DNA from: CAVPDG01 sp963702535
GTDB taxonomy: Bacteria > Chloroflexota > Anaerolineae > Anaerolineales > UBA4823
Length of the DNA stretch: 64,000 bases
Direction: 5' to 3'
Assembly: GCA_963702535.1 (NCBI GenBank)
Contig: CAVPDG010000016.1
Span: 1-64,000, forward strand
Numbering within the stretch: position 1 is the stretch's first letter; every line of letters starts with the position of its first letter. The notes beneath the pieces are model-generated. The model was given only the letters and a program-made list of their open reading frames with translations. It made no database searches and had not been told where the DNA came from. Below are positions 1-9,164 of this stretch, piece after piece. A program made the translations under genes and the position numbers.

Positions 1-262
1 GCATGGCGATCTTCGCATCGAAAGCCCGGCGCAGGTACGCCGCGTAGGTGGTGTGGTCGAAATCCCCGTGGGTGATGACGATCAGCTTGAGCTGCCCCGG
101 CTGGCAGCCGAGGCGCTCCAGCGCCGGCAGTAGCGCCTTGCGGCTGGCGGGCATGCCGCTGTCGATGAGCAGGAAGCCCAGATCGCCCTGCACCAGGTAG
201 CAGTTGACGCTGCCCATGCGCAAGGGAAGCTGGAGGGCGATGGGGTGGATTTGTTGGGGCAT
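1..262 (-). CDS. MBL-fold metallo-hydrolase, N-terminal part (truncated by window edge)
   Basis: The 87 visible codons start at ATG 260-262 with MPQQIHPIAL and run off the window. Around residue 64 the motif HGDFDH matches the metal-binding HxHxDH signature of the metallo-beta-lactamase fold in a glyoxalase II/RNase Z-like context; the first His of the classical motif is seen as THGDFDH. Such enzymes are cytoplasmic zinc or iron hydrolases, and the substrate cannot be told from the fragment. The stop of the nucleotidyltransferase upstream on the same strand is 4 bases away, so the two are probably co-transcribed. Confidence 0.8.
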   Translation of the reverse strand, partial: MPQQIHPIALQLPLRMGSVNCYLVQGDLGFLLIDSGMPASRKALLPALERLGCQPGQLKLIVITHGDFDHTTYAAYLRRAFDAKIAM

Positions 263-266
263 GGGA

Positions 267-794
267 TCATCCTGATGATCCGTTCAGGTCGGGGATGTTC
301 ATCACCTTATCGATCTCTTCCGGTATCGTAATCCCAAACCTTTGGCACAGGCGGCGTACATCCTGGGCATCGTTCTCATCCAGCGCATACCCGCTGTGGA
401 ACTTCACCAGCCACTCGGGCGTGATGCACCTTACCGGCATGCCGCCGATCGCACCGCTGCCCTCCAACGAATTGCAGGGAAAGGCAACCCCGAAGACCAG
501 CTCGCCCTTTTCATCAAAGGTGTAAGAATGGATATCCACCTGGAATCCCTGGTCATTCCCTAGGACGAGGTTGCATTCCCAGGAATTGTCGCGCCGGACA
601 TCCTGGTAGCCGCTCTTGCCAGCAGCCTGCGGATGGCTTTAACGTGTTGATGCTCCACGGCGATATCCAGGTCAGCGTGCGGGTGGGTCTTGCTCGCCGA
701 GCAGGGCATCCACGCCCCAGCCGCCGTCGACGCAAACCCGGATGCCGTGATCGCCGAGCAGCCGTACGATGGCGACAACCTCGTCGGCGGGCAT
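267..794 (-). CDS. Nucleotidyltransferase of the lincosamide/aminoglycoside (LnuA-like) type, frameshifted
   Basis: Three reading frames join into one family. The N-terminus MPADEVVAIVRLLGDHGIRV leads into DGGWGVDALLGEQ, then THPHADLDIAV in a second frame, then a C-terminal part containing WECNLVLGNDQGFQVDIHSY. The GGWGVDAL...HADLDI pattern is the Pol-beta-type nucleotidyltransferase core that adenylylates small-molecule hydroxyls, with the two metal-binding Asp residues in DLD. Breaks lie near 690 (an extra base after GAGCAA) and near 615. The length without the breaks, about 175 residues, fits Lnu-type enzymes. An antibiotic substrate is only inferred; many environmental homologues are uncharacterised. 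Confidence 0.7.
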
Positions 795-849
795 TTCAGG
801 CTGGCCCGCTCTCCCCCTTTTTACGACCCTGCTGGCCTTCCCTGCAGCC

Positions 850-1403
850 TTAACTCCCGGATTTTTTCGCCACCCTCTCTTGAGAAATCTCATACTGGTG
901 TGTGGGGATGGGCTCCCCCTTTGAAGTGTATCCTTGCGGGTTTTCACCCACACAAATCATACCGGTTTTCTCCAGCACCCGGCAGCTTGACACCTTCCAC
1001 ACTAAACCCAGCCCAGACCTTTTCCGCCCCGAGCTGCTCAAATCCGAAGGCCAATATTCTTTCCACGCCTTCGGTTGCATACCCTTTGTCCAAATGATCC
1101 GGATGGATCCAGAATGCCGGGACCAGAGATTCTCCCCTTCCAACCTGGATAAAGTCACCTGCCCTACCACGTCCCCCGATTGACGGTGTCGATTATCCAT
1201 GAAAACACCCTGCGGCCGCCCAGCCTTCCTGCAGCATTTTCAGCCAGCCTTCGACCTGGTTTTTAGAGCTGAGCTCTTTCAGGGGTAACCGTTGGGGGAT
1301 TCCGCGGACTGCACGACAACAATATCTGCGCCGCGTAATCCAGCTCCGGATAGCGCAGCAACAGGTGTTGGGTGTGGAGGATCCTGGCTGGCTCGATCTT
1401 CAT
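850..1403 (-). CDS. GNAT-family N-acetyltransferase (RimJ/RimL-like), multiply frameshifted
   Basis: Read with frame changes, the region gives a standard GNAT. The start MKIEPARILHTQHLLLRYPE at ATG 1401-1403 is followed by VGQVTLSRLEGENLW, then FWIHPDHLDKGYATEG (the beta4 and acetyl-CoA loop), then ILAFGFEQLGAEKVWA, and SCRVLEKTGM near the C-terminus. These are the hallmarks of RimJ/RimL-type acetyltransferases that use acetyl-CoA on N-terminal or small-molecule amines. At least three frame changes fall between about 1000 and 1350. The gene follows a second GNAT gene in the same orientation. Substrate unknown. Confidence 0.65.
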
Positions 1404-1420
1404 CACAGAACTCCTCCAGG

Positions 1421-2334
1421 CTATGCTTTCACATAATCCAGGTAGCGGTTCACCGCCTGGAACCCCACTAAATCGTACAGCTTCTCCGCGGCGAGGTTGG
1501 CGATGTTGGTGGAGACCAGGCGCGCTCCATCCCTGCTGCCTTCATACGCCGCAAGCCTTCCAACAGCACCAGGCGCGTCAGACCCAGGCGGCAAAGGCGG
1601 CCGCGCCCCACGGGACCGAAATCACCGATGCGGTTGAGCGGGTCAAGCCAGCCGTTGGCGAAAGCGGCGACCGTCCCATCCGGGGCGACCGCCACGATGT
1701 CCAGCTCGCGCTCGTAGCCGGGCAGGCGCATGAAGCGGGCGTAATCCTCATCGCTGACCTCGCCGTCCGTCCACGGCAGCCACACCTCGCGGCGGGCGGA
1801 GCGCGCCGGGCGTGCTGGCCCGTCCGTCCACTGCGCGCACCTGGTAACCGTGCGGCACGGGTAGCTCCGCAATGGGTCGTCCAGCAAGCGCAGCAGGTTG
1901 ACCTCGGCAAAGTCGCCGCGGTAGAGAAAGCCGTGGGGCTCCCAGGAATGCGATGCGCCGAGGGTCGTCCTGCCGGGCGCCGGAGACCAAGCTGCCACCC
2001 AGCGTTTTGCATCCTGCCGGCGCAGCTCACCCACCCTCGCTTCCGCCCAGCTCAGCGCTTCCTCTTCGATGCCGCGCCACTCGTAGCCGGGGAAGACCTG
2101 GACGTCGAAAGCCGGGTCTTCGCCCAGCAGGGCGTAAGCCACCAGCCCCTCACCGTCAGACCACAGGCGGATGTGCTGCTGCGCGTCCAGGTGGCAGGCG
2201 ATCATGAAGTAATGGAAAGACAGCTCGCCGACGTGGGCGTAGCGCCAGTCGTCTGCCAGCGTGCGCGCCTCCATTAGCAGAGTGTACATCTGGATAAGGT
2301 CGCGCTCGTCCTGGTAGAGGCGGGAGGTGAGCAT
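1421..2334 (-). CDS. GNAT-family acetyltransferase, two-domain, frameshifted
   Basis: The start chosen is ATG 2332-2334 (MLTSRLYQDERDLIQ). An earlier in-frame start would only add a Lys/Arg-rich stretch overlapping the upstream stop. The N-terminal 90 residues resemble an enhanced-intracellular-survival/mycothiol-synthase-like GNAT half (WRYAHVGELSFHYFM). The C-terminal half contains VAVAPDGTVAAFANGWLD, GLTRLVLLEGLRRM and finally TNIANLAAEKLYDLVGF, the classic GNAT ending in which an Asn and Tyr face acetyl-CoA. Frame changes occur near 1840, 1600 and 1525. The length of about 300 residues fits tandem-GNAT proteins. Substrate not predictable. Confidence 0.7.
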
Positions 2335-2362
2335 CGCGTTGCGACTTCTTCGCCACCCTGCC

Positions 2363-3164
2363 TTACGGCTCAATCTTCACGATACGGTCCAACCGGAAAT
2401 TCCGTTCGGCCTGGCGCAGGTGGCAATACGCCGCCATAACCACATTGCCGTTCAGGACAAGCACCTGCAGCGGGGTGACCAGGCGCGTGGTCTCAGCGCC
2501 TTTGGCGTCGATGTAGGTGATGAGGATGTCCTGCTCGTCATCCAGCGCCTCCTGGATCTCGGGCGGCAGGATGGCAGGCTCCACCTGGGCACGCATCGGG
2601 CGATAGACACCGCCCAAATCCCCTCCCTGGCGGGAGAGCTGGCGCTGAAAGTGGCAGAAGACCTGGAAGGTGGTCATGGCGTCGCCCAGGGCGCGGTGCG
2701 CCTGCGGCGTCTCGATCCCCAGGCTGCCCGCCACCGCCGCCAGGCTGTTGGAGCGGAAACTGAAATGGCGCCGGGCGATCGCCAACGTGTCGAAGACCTC
2801 CTTCGGTGCCCAGGCAAGACCCAGGCGGGAGAGCTCGGCGTCCAGGAAACCCAGGTCGAAGGGGGCGTTGTGGCACACCAGGGCCGCGCCGTCGATGCGC
2901 TCCAGCACTTCCCTGGCGATCTCGGCGAAGAGGGGCGCCTCGCGCACATCGGCATCGCGCAAGCCGTTGACGCGTGAAGCGCCGGGCGAGATCGGTCGCT
3001 GCGGGTTGACCAGGGTCTGGTACGTGTCCAGGATCTCGTCCCCCCGGGCGCGCAGGATGCCCACCTCGCACACCCGGTCGCCGTAGGCGGGCGACGAGCC
3101 CCGTGGTTTCCACGTCTACCACGACGAAGATCTGGCCGTTCGGAGTTGGCAACGCCTCATTCAT
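2363..3164 (-). CDS. DnaQ-like 3'-5' exonuclease with C-terminal WYL-like domain
   Basis: Residues 14-20 give VDVETTG (ExoI, two metal-binding acidic residues). CHNAPFDLGFL is ExoII and HRALGDAMTTF is the ExoIIIepsilon motif with catalytic His and Asp, so the nuclease active site is complete. About 75 C-terminal residues (ITYIDAKGAETTRLVTPLQV, then AYCHLRQAERNFRLDRI) look like a WYL-type beta-rich ligand- or nucleic-acid-sensing module. This pairing is also found in DinG/PolC-like contexts. A frameshift near 3095 separates the first 24 residues from the rest; both halves are clear. A repair or proofreading role is likely but not specific. Confidence 0.8.
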
Positions 3165-3233
3165 CGGTCTGATTTAGCCGGCTTGAGGATTTCTCTTTGA
3201 TTATACCCACCAGAAATTCAAACAGTAAGCATT

Positions 3234-3428
3234 TCAGCCGGACCGAGGCAGATCACTCTGGCTTCCAGCACGGTGAATGGCCAATCCTCCCCAAATTGCG
3301 CTTCTGAGACATAACCGGATTGATATCGCCAGAAAGGATGCCAGTAGGAGAATGAGAAAATAGAGAGCAATAGCACCAACAACCCCAAGAATGATCAGAA
3401 GCATGGTAATTTCTTTGTTTCCTGTCAT
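3234..3428 (-). CDS. Possible small single-pass membrane protein
   Basis: A 64-residue ORF with a strongly hydrophobic segment, MLLIILGVVGAIALYFLILL, near its N-terminus. No family is recognised, and the C-terminal third looks non-native. An alternative start upstream in another frame has a better AAGGA site, so a frameshift here is possible. The rest of 3165-3639 holds nothing else convincing except the terminator at 3556-3582. Confidence 0.3.
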   Translation of the reverse strand: MTGNKEITMLLIILGVVGAIALYFLILLLASFLAISIRLCLRSAIWGGLAIHRAGSQSDLPRSG

Positions 3429-3555
3429 CCGAGTTCATGATTATCGTCCTTGATGGTTCCGCAGCCTGCCTCGACATGCTGTGAGGTTGGCACTTAGCGA
3501 CCACCCCGTCAACTCACCAAGGGATTCGCATCTATCAAGATTATACAGGAAGAAG

Positions 3556-3582
3556 AAAAAGGTGCGTCCTCTCGAACGCACC
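3556..3582 (-). terminator. Rho-independent terminator of the secreted-protein gene
   Basis: On the minus strand the 7-bp stem GGTGCGT/ACGCACC encloses an 8-nt loop and is followed by TTTTTCTTCTTCC. It lies about 60 bases after the stop of the gene ending at 3640. Confidence 0.75.
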
Positions 3583-3639
3583 CTAATGTGCTCTGAAAAC
3601 ATCCCCCAGGGACCATCTCGCCAGATGTTGAGCTGCCGG

Positions 3640-4394
3640 CTATCCTGCTCTCCGGCGCCTCCACAGGATGCCCAAACCCGCGAATGCGCCCATTAAAACC
3701 AAAAGCGAAACCATCGTAACGCCAAGAGAGCGATTCGCTCTGGCTTCGAACGAAGACAAAGAGATTGCGGTTGGATCGCCGCAGGTGAGCGGGATATCAC
3801 TGGCGTCCCGGACGTTGTCGTCGGGATCGCCGGTGCGCCCGTCCATATAGACACTGGTTGAGGCGAGCCCGCAATTTGCTGAGGAAAAGCCCAGCGAGGC
3901 GTTATCGATGCTGAGCTCGGTAAATACGCCGCTCGTTGCCACATTGGTCGTCGCACCAATCAAGCCGAAGGTGCTATTGTACACGGTGACCAGGGGTGGC
4001 AGGATCCCTGCCCCTCAATCCAGATAAACCGATCGTATCCTGACCCCGGGCAAACGCCGGGAAACGTGCTGCCCGTGCTCGTATTATTATCGATATTCAT
4101 GCACAGCCAGATGTACGGGCGCAGGGGAAATTGAGACCAGTATGTGTTCGTGTATGTTTCGAACAGGAAATACATATTGGTCAGGTCATTCGTCCATTGC
4201 ACGCGGGCCAGGTCGACGCCGTCGTTGGTAACGGTAACCTCATTCGGGTCGCTTTGCGTTCCCCCACCGTTCCATGCGCTTTCGCGCGACCCGTCGACGG
4301 TGATCGTGATCGCCAGCGCAGGGCTGGCGGTGGCAACCAACAGGACCAGCACAAGGATGGCTGCCAGGCTTAGCTTTGTATTGATAGGCTTCAT
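3640..4394 (-). CDS. Secreted protein with C-terminal hydrophobic/Arg-rich anchor, frameshifted
   Basis: The start is ATG 4392-4394, supported by a GGAGGGG site about 13 bases upstream. The first 30 residues form a signal peptide (LAAILVLVLLVATASPALA, cleavage after ALA). The middle (DLARVQWTNDLTNMYFLFET) resembles beta-sandwich substrate-binding modules of extracellular proteins. The frame breaks near 3985. The second half ends with a Ser/Phe-rich linker, a 17-residue hydrophobic helix and an Arg-rich tail (LWRRRRAG). A linker, helix and basic tail is the layout of CTERM/sortase-type sorting signals, so the product is probably exported and surface-anchored. No enzymatic motif is seen. Confidence 0.65.
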
Positions 4395-4611
4395 GTTGTT
4401 TACTCTACCCCTCCGGTAGGCTGATTGGATGGCGCGCTTGATGTTTATTTCAACCAATACTATTGTCGCAATTCGAGCGCCTTTGGTTCAATGAAATAGA
4501 GAATTCGCCAGTTAAGCTCATTGCGTTTTTGTTAGGTCTTGGGGAAGATACACTGTTGGGGCAAGACAACCTGGAAAAATAATTGATTTGGTCATCATTC
4601 GGATAATATAA

Positions 4612-4635
4612 AACCCCGGGCAAACTCCCGGGGTT
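4612..4635 (-). terminator. Terminator downstream of tRNA-Asn
   Basis: A 9-bp perfect stem AACCCCGGG/CCCGGGGTT with a 6-nt loop. On the minus strand it is followed by TTATATTATCC just after the tRNA 3' end. Confidence 0.75.
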
Positions 4636-4639
4636 AAGG

Positions 4640-4713
4640 CTCCTCGACCAGGACTCGAACCTGGAACCTAGCGGTTAACAGCCGCCCGCTCTGCCGAATT
4701 GAGCTATCGAGGA
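4640..4713 (-). tRNA. tRNA-Asn (anticodon GTT)
   Basis: The minus strand reads TCCTCGATAGCTC...TCGAGGA, with a 7-bp acceptor stem TCCTCGA/TCGAGGA, a D-arm, an anticodon stem GCGGC/GCCGC around the loop containing GTT, and the T-arm GGTTCGAGTCC. CCA is not encoded. The anticodon GTT decodes AAC/AAT. Confidence 0.95.
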
Positions 4714-4727
4714 ATACGGCGAAGGGC

Positions 4728-4756
4728 ATTATAAACTCAAGGGGGAGGGCTGTCAA
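4728..4756 (-). promoter_or_regulatory. Consensus sigma70-type promoter for tRNA-Asn
   Basis: On the minus strand TTGACA (4751-4756) and TATAAT (4728-4733) are separated by exactly 17 bases. Both hexamers match the consensus. Transcription would start about 8 bases before the tRNA 5' end. Confidence 0.85.
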
Positions 4757-4825
4757 GAAAAGGGGACATTTCTACTTTGCATCGACAGGCAAGCCTTTTG
4801 TGCCCCCACCTTACAATACCATTAT

Positions 4826-4853
4826 TTGGCTAAGCATTGCCTTGTATTATAAT
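4826..4853 (+). promoter_or_regulatory. Probable promoter of the signalling cluster
   Basis: TTGGCT (4826-4831), a 16-base spacer and TATAAT (4848-4853) lie about 45 bases before the start of the PATAN/DUF4388 gene. This is the first gene of a 13-kb run of same-strand genes. Confidence 0.6.
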
Positions 4854-4898
4854 CTCGGCATCTTATCCGGCTTTATGGAAGGAACCGGGTCTATCTAA

Positions 4899-5718
4899 AT
4901 GGCGCTTAAGGGTAACCTACGCGATTTCACCATCACGCAACTGCTCAACCTGATCAACCTGGCGCGTAAGACTGGCAGCCTGGTCATCCAGGGCTCGGGC
5001 GAGTCGGTGCAGATCTATTTCCGGGAGGGCAAGCTGGCTTACGCCCAGGACGGCGCGCGATAACAGCCTGGCGACCATCCTGTTCAAAGCCCACAAGCTG
5101 AGCGGCGCCCAGCGCCAGATCATCCAGCAGAAAGCCGGGGACATCAGCGACAAGGAGCTGGGCTTGCTGCTGATCAACGCCAGCTACCTCACCCAGCAAG
5201 ATATCCTCGCCAGCCTGCAAGCGCACTTCATCGACATCGTCAATCGCCTGTTCACCTGGGCGGATGGCTTCTTCCGGTTCGAAAACGACGCCCTGCCGCC
5301 GGATGATAAGATCACCGTGCGCCTCAGCCTGGAGAACCTGATCATCGAGGGCACGCGCCGCATGCGCGAGATGGAGAACTTGCAGGATGAGATCCCCAGC
5401 CTGGATATGTCGCTCAAGTTCATCGACCGCCCCGGCGCCAATATCCGCAACGTCAACCTGAGCGTCGATGAGTGGAAGGTGGTCTCGTACATCAACCCCA
5501 AGAACACCATCCGCCAGATCGCCCGCGCCGCCAGCCTGAACGACCTGCAGATGCGCCGCATCGTCTACGGCCTGCTGCAAGCCGGGCTGGTGGAGGTGGT
5601 CCGCCCCGAGGGCGCGCCGGTCGTCAAGCCGGTGACCAGCCCGCTGACCCGGCCGGAGGAGAAGCAGGAGCAGGTCTCGCTGATCAACCGCCTTATCCGC
5701 CGCATCCGCTCTCTCTGA
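4899..5718 (+). CDS. PATAN/DUF4388-domain protein, frameshifted
   Basis: The start MALKGNLRDFTITQLLNLIN and the following GSLVIQG...IYFREGKLAYA are the classic N-terminal signature of DUF4388 (PATAN). This helix-rich domain is common in bacterial signalling proteins and is often paired with receivers or small GTPases. The frame breaks at about 5058 (GGCGCGCGATAAC); the downstream frame continues LATILFKAHKLSGAQ without loss. The C-terminal third (VVSYINPKNTIRQIARAASL) looks like a winged-helix repeat. Length is about 272 residues. It sits 38 bases before a Ras-like GTPase gene, its likely partner. Confidence 0.8.
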
Positions 5719-5755
5719 GAGGGCACCACTCTTAGGCCAGACCAAGGAATTCTTT

Positions 5756-6295
5756 ATGCAAACGGTAAAAATGGTGGTCACGGGACCCTTCAACGCAGGC
5801 AAGACGGAGTTCATCCGCTCGGTGAGCGAGATCAACGTCGTCTCCACCGAGCGCAAGATCTCGTCGGATGCCGAGCGCGTGAAAGAGACCACCACCGTCG
5901 CCATGGATTTCGGGCGCATCACCGTGGATGAAGACCTGGTGCTCTACTTGTTCGGCACGCCGGGACAGAAGCGCTTCGATTTCATGTGGGAGATCCTCTC
6001 GGAGGGCATGCTGGGCTTCATGGTCATGGTCGACAGCACCCGCCCGGAGACCTTCCGCGAGGCGCGCAGCATCCTGGAGACCTTCCGCGCCTACGCCCCC
6101 ACGCCCTACGTGGTGGCCGCCAACAAGCAGGACGACCCCGACGCCTGGGAGATGGACGATATGCGCATCGCCTTGCGCCTGGATCCCAGGACCAAGCTCA
6201 TCCGCTGCGTAGCCACGCAGAAAGAGTCGGTCAAGACAGTGCTGCTGGAGCTGCTGTACAGCATCCTGGCGGAGATGGATGAGCAGCCGGCTTGA
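5756..6295 (+). CDS. Small Ras/MglA-like GTPase
   Basis: An intact 179-residue G protein. The P-loop is GPFNAGKT (residues 10-17), a switch I Thr pair lies at ETTTVAMDFG, switch II is GTPGQKRF (68-75), and the base-recognition motif is ANKQD (about 123-127), a slight variant of NKxD. It belongs to the bacterial MglA/Gtr-like group of signalling GTPases. These cycle between GTP and GDP and act with Roadblock or PATAN partners in polarity and sensory circuits. The adjacent PATAN protein, hydrolase and V4R sensor suggest a local signalling module. No GAP (MglB/Roadblock) gene is seen next to it. Confidence 0.88.
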   Translation: MQTVKMVVTGPFNAGKTEFIRSVSEINVVSTERKISSDAERVKETTTVAMDFGRITVDEDLVLYLFGTPGQKRFDFMWEILSEGMLGFMVMVDSTRPETFREARSILETFRAYAPTPYVVAANKQDDPDAWEMDDMRIALRLDPRTKLIRCVATQKESVKTVLLELLYSILAEMDEQPA

Positions 6296-6377
6296 TCCGC
6301 CGCCGATCCTATTCCAACCCCCGGAAGCCGGTCGAGCGCGCGCTGCTGAGTACCCGCGGTCCGGATAGAAGCTCAAC

Positions 6378-7174
6378 GTGTCGTCGATAACCACAGAACA
6401 GGGCATCCTCCATTATGAAGTCTTCGGCAAAGGTCGCCCGGTGATCTTGCTGCACGGCTGGCTGGGCTCGTGGGGCTTATGGCAGGAGACCATGGAAGAG
6501 CTGGGCAAGCATTTCCGCACCTATGCGCTGGATTTCTGGGGCTTCGGCGAATCGGGCAAGAAGCGCGAGACCTTTACCGTGCAGGATTTCGTCCTCATGG
6601 TCGACCAGTTCATGGAGCAGCTCGGCATCGCCCATGCCCCGCTGGTGGGGCACAGCATGGGCGGCACGGTCAGCCTGATGGTCGCCATCCAGCACGCCGC
6701 GCGCGCCGAGAAGGTGATCGTGGTGGGCTCGCCGATCGCCGGCTCATCGCTCTCCTTCCTGCTCAAGCTCTTCGGGCAGCGCCCGGTGGCATACGTGGTG
6801 CACCACAACCTGTGGATCCTGCGCCCAGCTTCCGCCTGCTGGCCCCGCTGTACTCGCGCGATCCGCGCTGGGCAGATATGATGAACCGCGACCTGAGCCG
6901 CACCACGCTGGAGTCCTTCCTGGTGAGCATCGCTTCGCTGCGCCGCACCGACCTGCGCCCGCAGCTCTCCCAGGTGAAGGTGCCCGCCATGGGCATGTAC
7001 GGCGACCGGGATATCGTCGTCAGCCCGCGCCAGTGGCAGCCCATGCAGAAAGGCATCCCGCACGCCCAGATCGAGCGCTTCAGGGACGCCGGGCATTTCA
7101 TCATGCTGGACGATCCGCAGCGCTTCAACGCCACGCTGATCAACTTTCTGAAGGACGAGGCTGCCGCGCAATGA
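6378..7174 (+). CDS. Alpha/beta hydrolase, frameshifted
   Basis: GTG start 6378. The oxyanion region is LLHGWLGSW (residues 23-31). The nucleophile elbow GHSMGG (about residue 95) carries the catalytic Ser. After a one-base loss near 6826 (WILRP to SFRLLAPLY) the second half supplies the acid in YGDRD and the His in GHFIMLDDP. Length about 265 residues, so the catalytic triad is complete. The closest general class is the haloperoxidase/esterase-like hydrolases; substrate unknown. Its stop overlaps the start of the V4R gene by ATGA, which implies translational coupling. A related but nucleophile-less copy ends the same cluster at 17489. Confidence 0.8.
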
Positions 7175-7809
7175 GCACCGACCCCACGCCCGCCTATACC
7201 CTGCCCAACACGATGGGGCGCATCCTGCTGCTCGGCATGCAGGAGATCCTGGGCACGGACGGCTTGAACGCCGTATTGTCTGCCAGCGGGCTGCCCGCCT
7301 GGAGCGAGGCATACCCGCCGGACGACATGCGCCCGGAATTTGCCTTCTCCGACCTGAGCCGGGTGGGGGCGTCCCTGGAGAAGATCTACGGGGAGCGCGG
7401 CGGTCGCGGCCTGGCGCTGCGCGCCGGGCGCGCCGCCTTCAAGTTCGGGCTGCGCCAGTTCGGCGAGCAGCTCGGGCTGAATGATACCGGCTTCCGCCTG
7501 CTGCCCCTGAGTGAGAAGCTGCCCACGGGGGCTGAGATCTTTGCCGGTCTCTTCAACCAGGTCTCCGACCAGCGCGTGCGCGTGGAAACCAGCGAAACGC
7601 TCATCCTGTGGCACATCGAGCGCTGCCCGCTTTGCTGGGAGCGCCATAGCACCGATGTGCTCTGCCACCTGGCGGTAGGCGTGCTGCAGGAAGCCCTGTA
7701 TTGGCTGAGCGGCGGCAAGAGCTTTATCCTCCAGGAAACCGCTTGCATCGCCCGTGGCGACCCGGCGTGCACCATCGCCATCCACCGCCAGCCGCTGGAC
7801 GGGGCGTAA
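7171..7809 (+). CDS. V4R-domain (4-vinyl reductase-like) sensor protein
   Basis: An intact 212-residue protein. The last 70 residues carry the V4R signature: CPLCWERHSTDVLCHLAVGV, with paired Cys, then a Trp/Gly-rich segment, then ETACIARGDPACTI. The Cys pattern of this domain binds metal or small ligands and is found in activators such as XylR/DmpR and in bacteriochlorophyll biosynthesis. The N-terminal half (LPNTMGRILLLGMQEILG) is the usual HNOB/V4R-type helical lead. Coupled to the upstream hydrolase by ATGA overlap. A ligand-sensing input role in the cluster is inferred. Confidence 0.75.
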   Translation: MSTDPTPAYTLPNTMGRILLLGMQEILGTDGLNAVLSASGLPAWSEAYPPDDMRPEFAFSDLSRVGASLEKIYGERGGRGLALRAGRAAFKFGLRQFGEQLGLNDTGFRLLPLSEKLPTGAEIFAGLFNQVSDQRVRVETSETLILWHIERCPLCWERHSTDVLCHLAVGVLQEALYWLSGGKSFILQETACIARGDPACTIAIHRQPLDGA

Positions 7810-7843
7810 ATTCTCAGAAGGGGCAACCGGTCTCGAGCCAGCA

Positions 7844-9122
7844 ATGTTGAAGATCATCCTGCAAGACCCGCGGCAGATAGCCCCCTTTAACGAGCGCGCC
7901 AGGGACCTGCGCCTGCAGAACAAGCCCCTGTGGCTGGCGCAGCGCGACGTGCTGGCGCCTTACACCCACCGCGAGCTGGAGCTGCCGCCGCAAGCCGCCC
8001 TGCCCGAGACGGTGGAGGAGTGCCTGGTCTACCGCGACAACCTGTATTTCAACGATCCTTACATGCAGGCGTTCATCCAGGAAGCCCGCCGTCGCAAGTG
8101 CCCCTGCCGGGCGGCTTTCAAGGCGTCTGAGCCGGCTTTCCGCGAGCACGCCCTGCCGCTCTCCACCTCCTACACCCCCTCCGGCGACCTGTACCTGGCT
8201 GAGCTGTGGTACTACCCGCACGGCGTGACGGCGGAGAGCCGAGCCGCTGGTCGTCGATCTGCAGTCCCTCGAAGCCGGCTACTACCACGTGCCCACTTAC
8301 ATGGCGCACGAGGCGGGCGACCTGGTCTTCCAGGTGCCGCGCCGCAGCCTGATCGCCATCGACTCCTGGGTGCACATCTTCATCACCGACGTGGTCTTCG
8401 GTCTTTTCACGCGCGGCGCCCACTTCGAAGATCACCTCAAGGACGACCCATTCTTCAAGCTGCGCATCCTGGGGCGCGCCATGTACGAGGGCAAGCAGCT
8501 CCTGGAGTGCTCCGGGCTGGTGCAGGTGGGGCGCAACTGCGTCATCGACCCGCACGCCGTGATCCACGGACCCACCACCATCGGCGACAACGTCACCATC
8601 AACGCCGGCGCGGTGATCGAGAACTGCATCATCGGCGATAACGTCAACATCTCCCAGGGCTGCCAGCTCATGCTCTCGGTGGTTGGAGATGGCGCCTTCC
8701 TGCCCTTCCGCGCTTCGCTCTTTATGACCACGATGATGGACAACAGCATGGTGGCGCAGAACACCTGCCTGCAGATGTGCGTGGTGGGGCGCAACACCTT
8801 CATCGGGGCGGGCTGCACCTTCACCGATTTCAACCTGCTCCCGGCGCCGATCCGCGCCCTGGACGGCAGCCACCGCCTCAGCCCCGCCAACCGCCCGGTG
8901 CTGGGCGGCTGCGTGGGGCACAACTGCCGCCTCGGCGCAGGCATGGTCGTTTTTCCGGCGCGCACCATCGAATCGGACGTGGTGCTCTTCGCCTCCGAGC
9001 AGCGGCGCGTGATCGACCGCGATATCCGTTATGAAGACAGCGACCACCACCGGCTCGCCTTCGCCCAGCTCCACCCGCGCCTGTACCCGCGCCTGGGCGA
9101 GGCGTTGCTCGAGTCTTGGTGA
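7844..9122 (+). CDS. Left-handed beta-helix (hexapeptide-repeat) protein with unique N-terminal domain, frameshifted
   Basis: ATG 7844. About 130 N-terminal residues of no recognised family are followed, after an extra base near 8236, by a second part. That part includes IAIDSWVHIFITDVVFGLFT and a run of hexapeptide repeats (IDPHAVIHGPTTIGDNVTIN, AGAVIENCIIGDNVNI and others to about 8960). Such LbH coils form acyltransferases or the C-terminal half of sugar-nucleotidyltransferases, usually as trimers. No nucleotidyltransferase motif (GxGTRL) is present, so it is a stand-alone helix protein, perhaps scaffolding or acyl transfer. Total about 425 residues. Confidence 0.65.
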
Positions 9123-9164
9123 GACGCATAGGTTCAACCCAACCCTTCATCCAGGGAGGTCCTT

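Noticed and set aside
1372..2277. Long plus-strand ORF (301 codons)
   Set aside because: Antisense shadow of the GNAT gene; composition is Arg/Ala/Pro-rich and no family is seen.
4984..5922. Minus-strand ORF of 312 codons
   Set aside because: Antisense to the PATAN gene and the GTPase gene; low-complexity Asp/Ala/Gln content.
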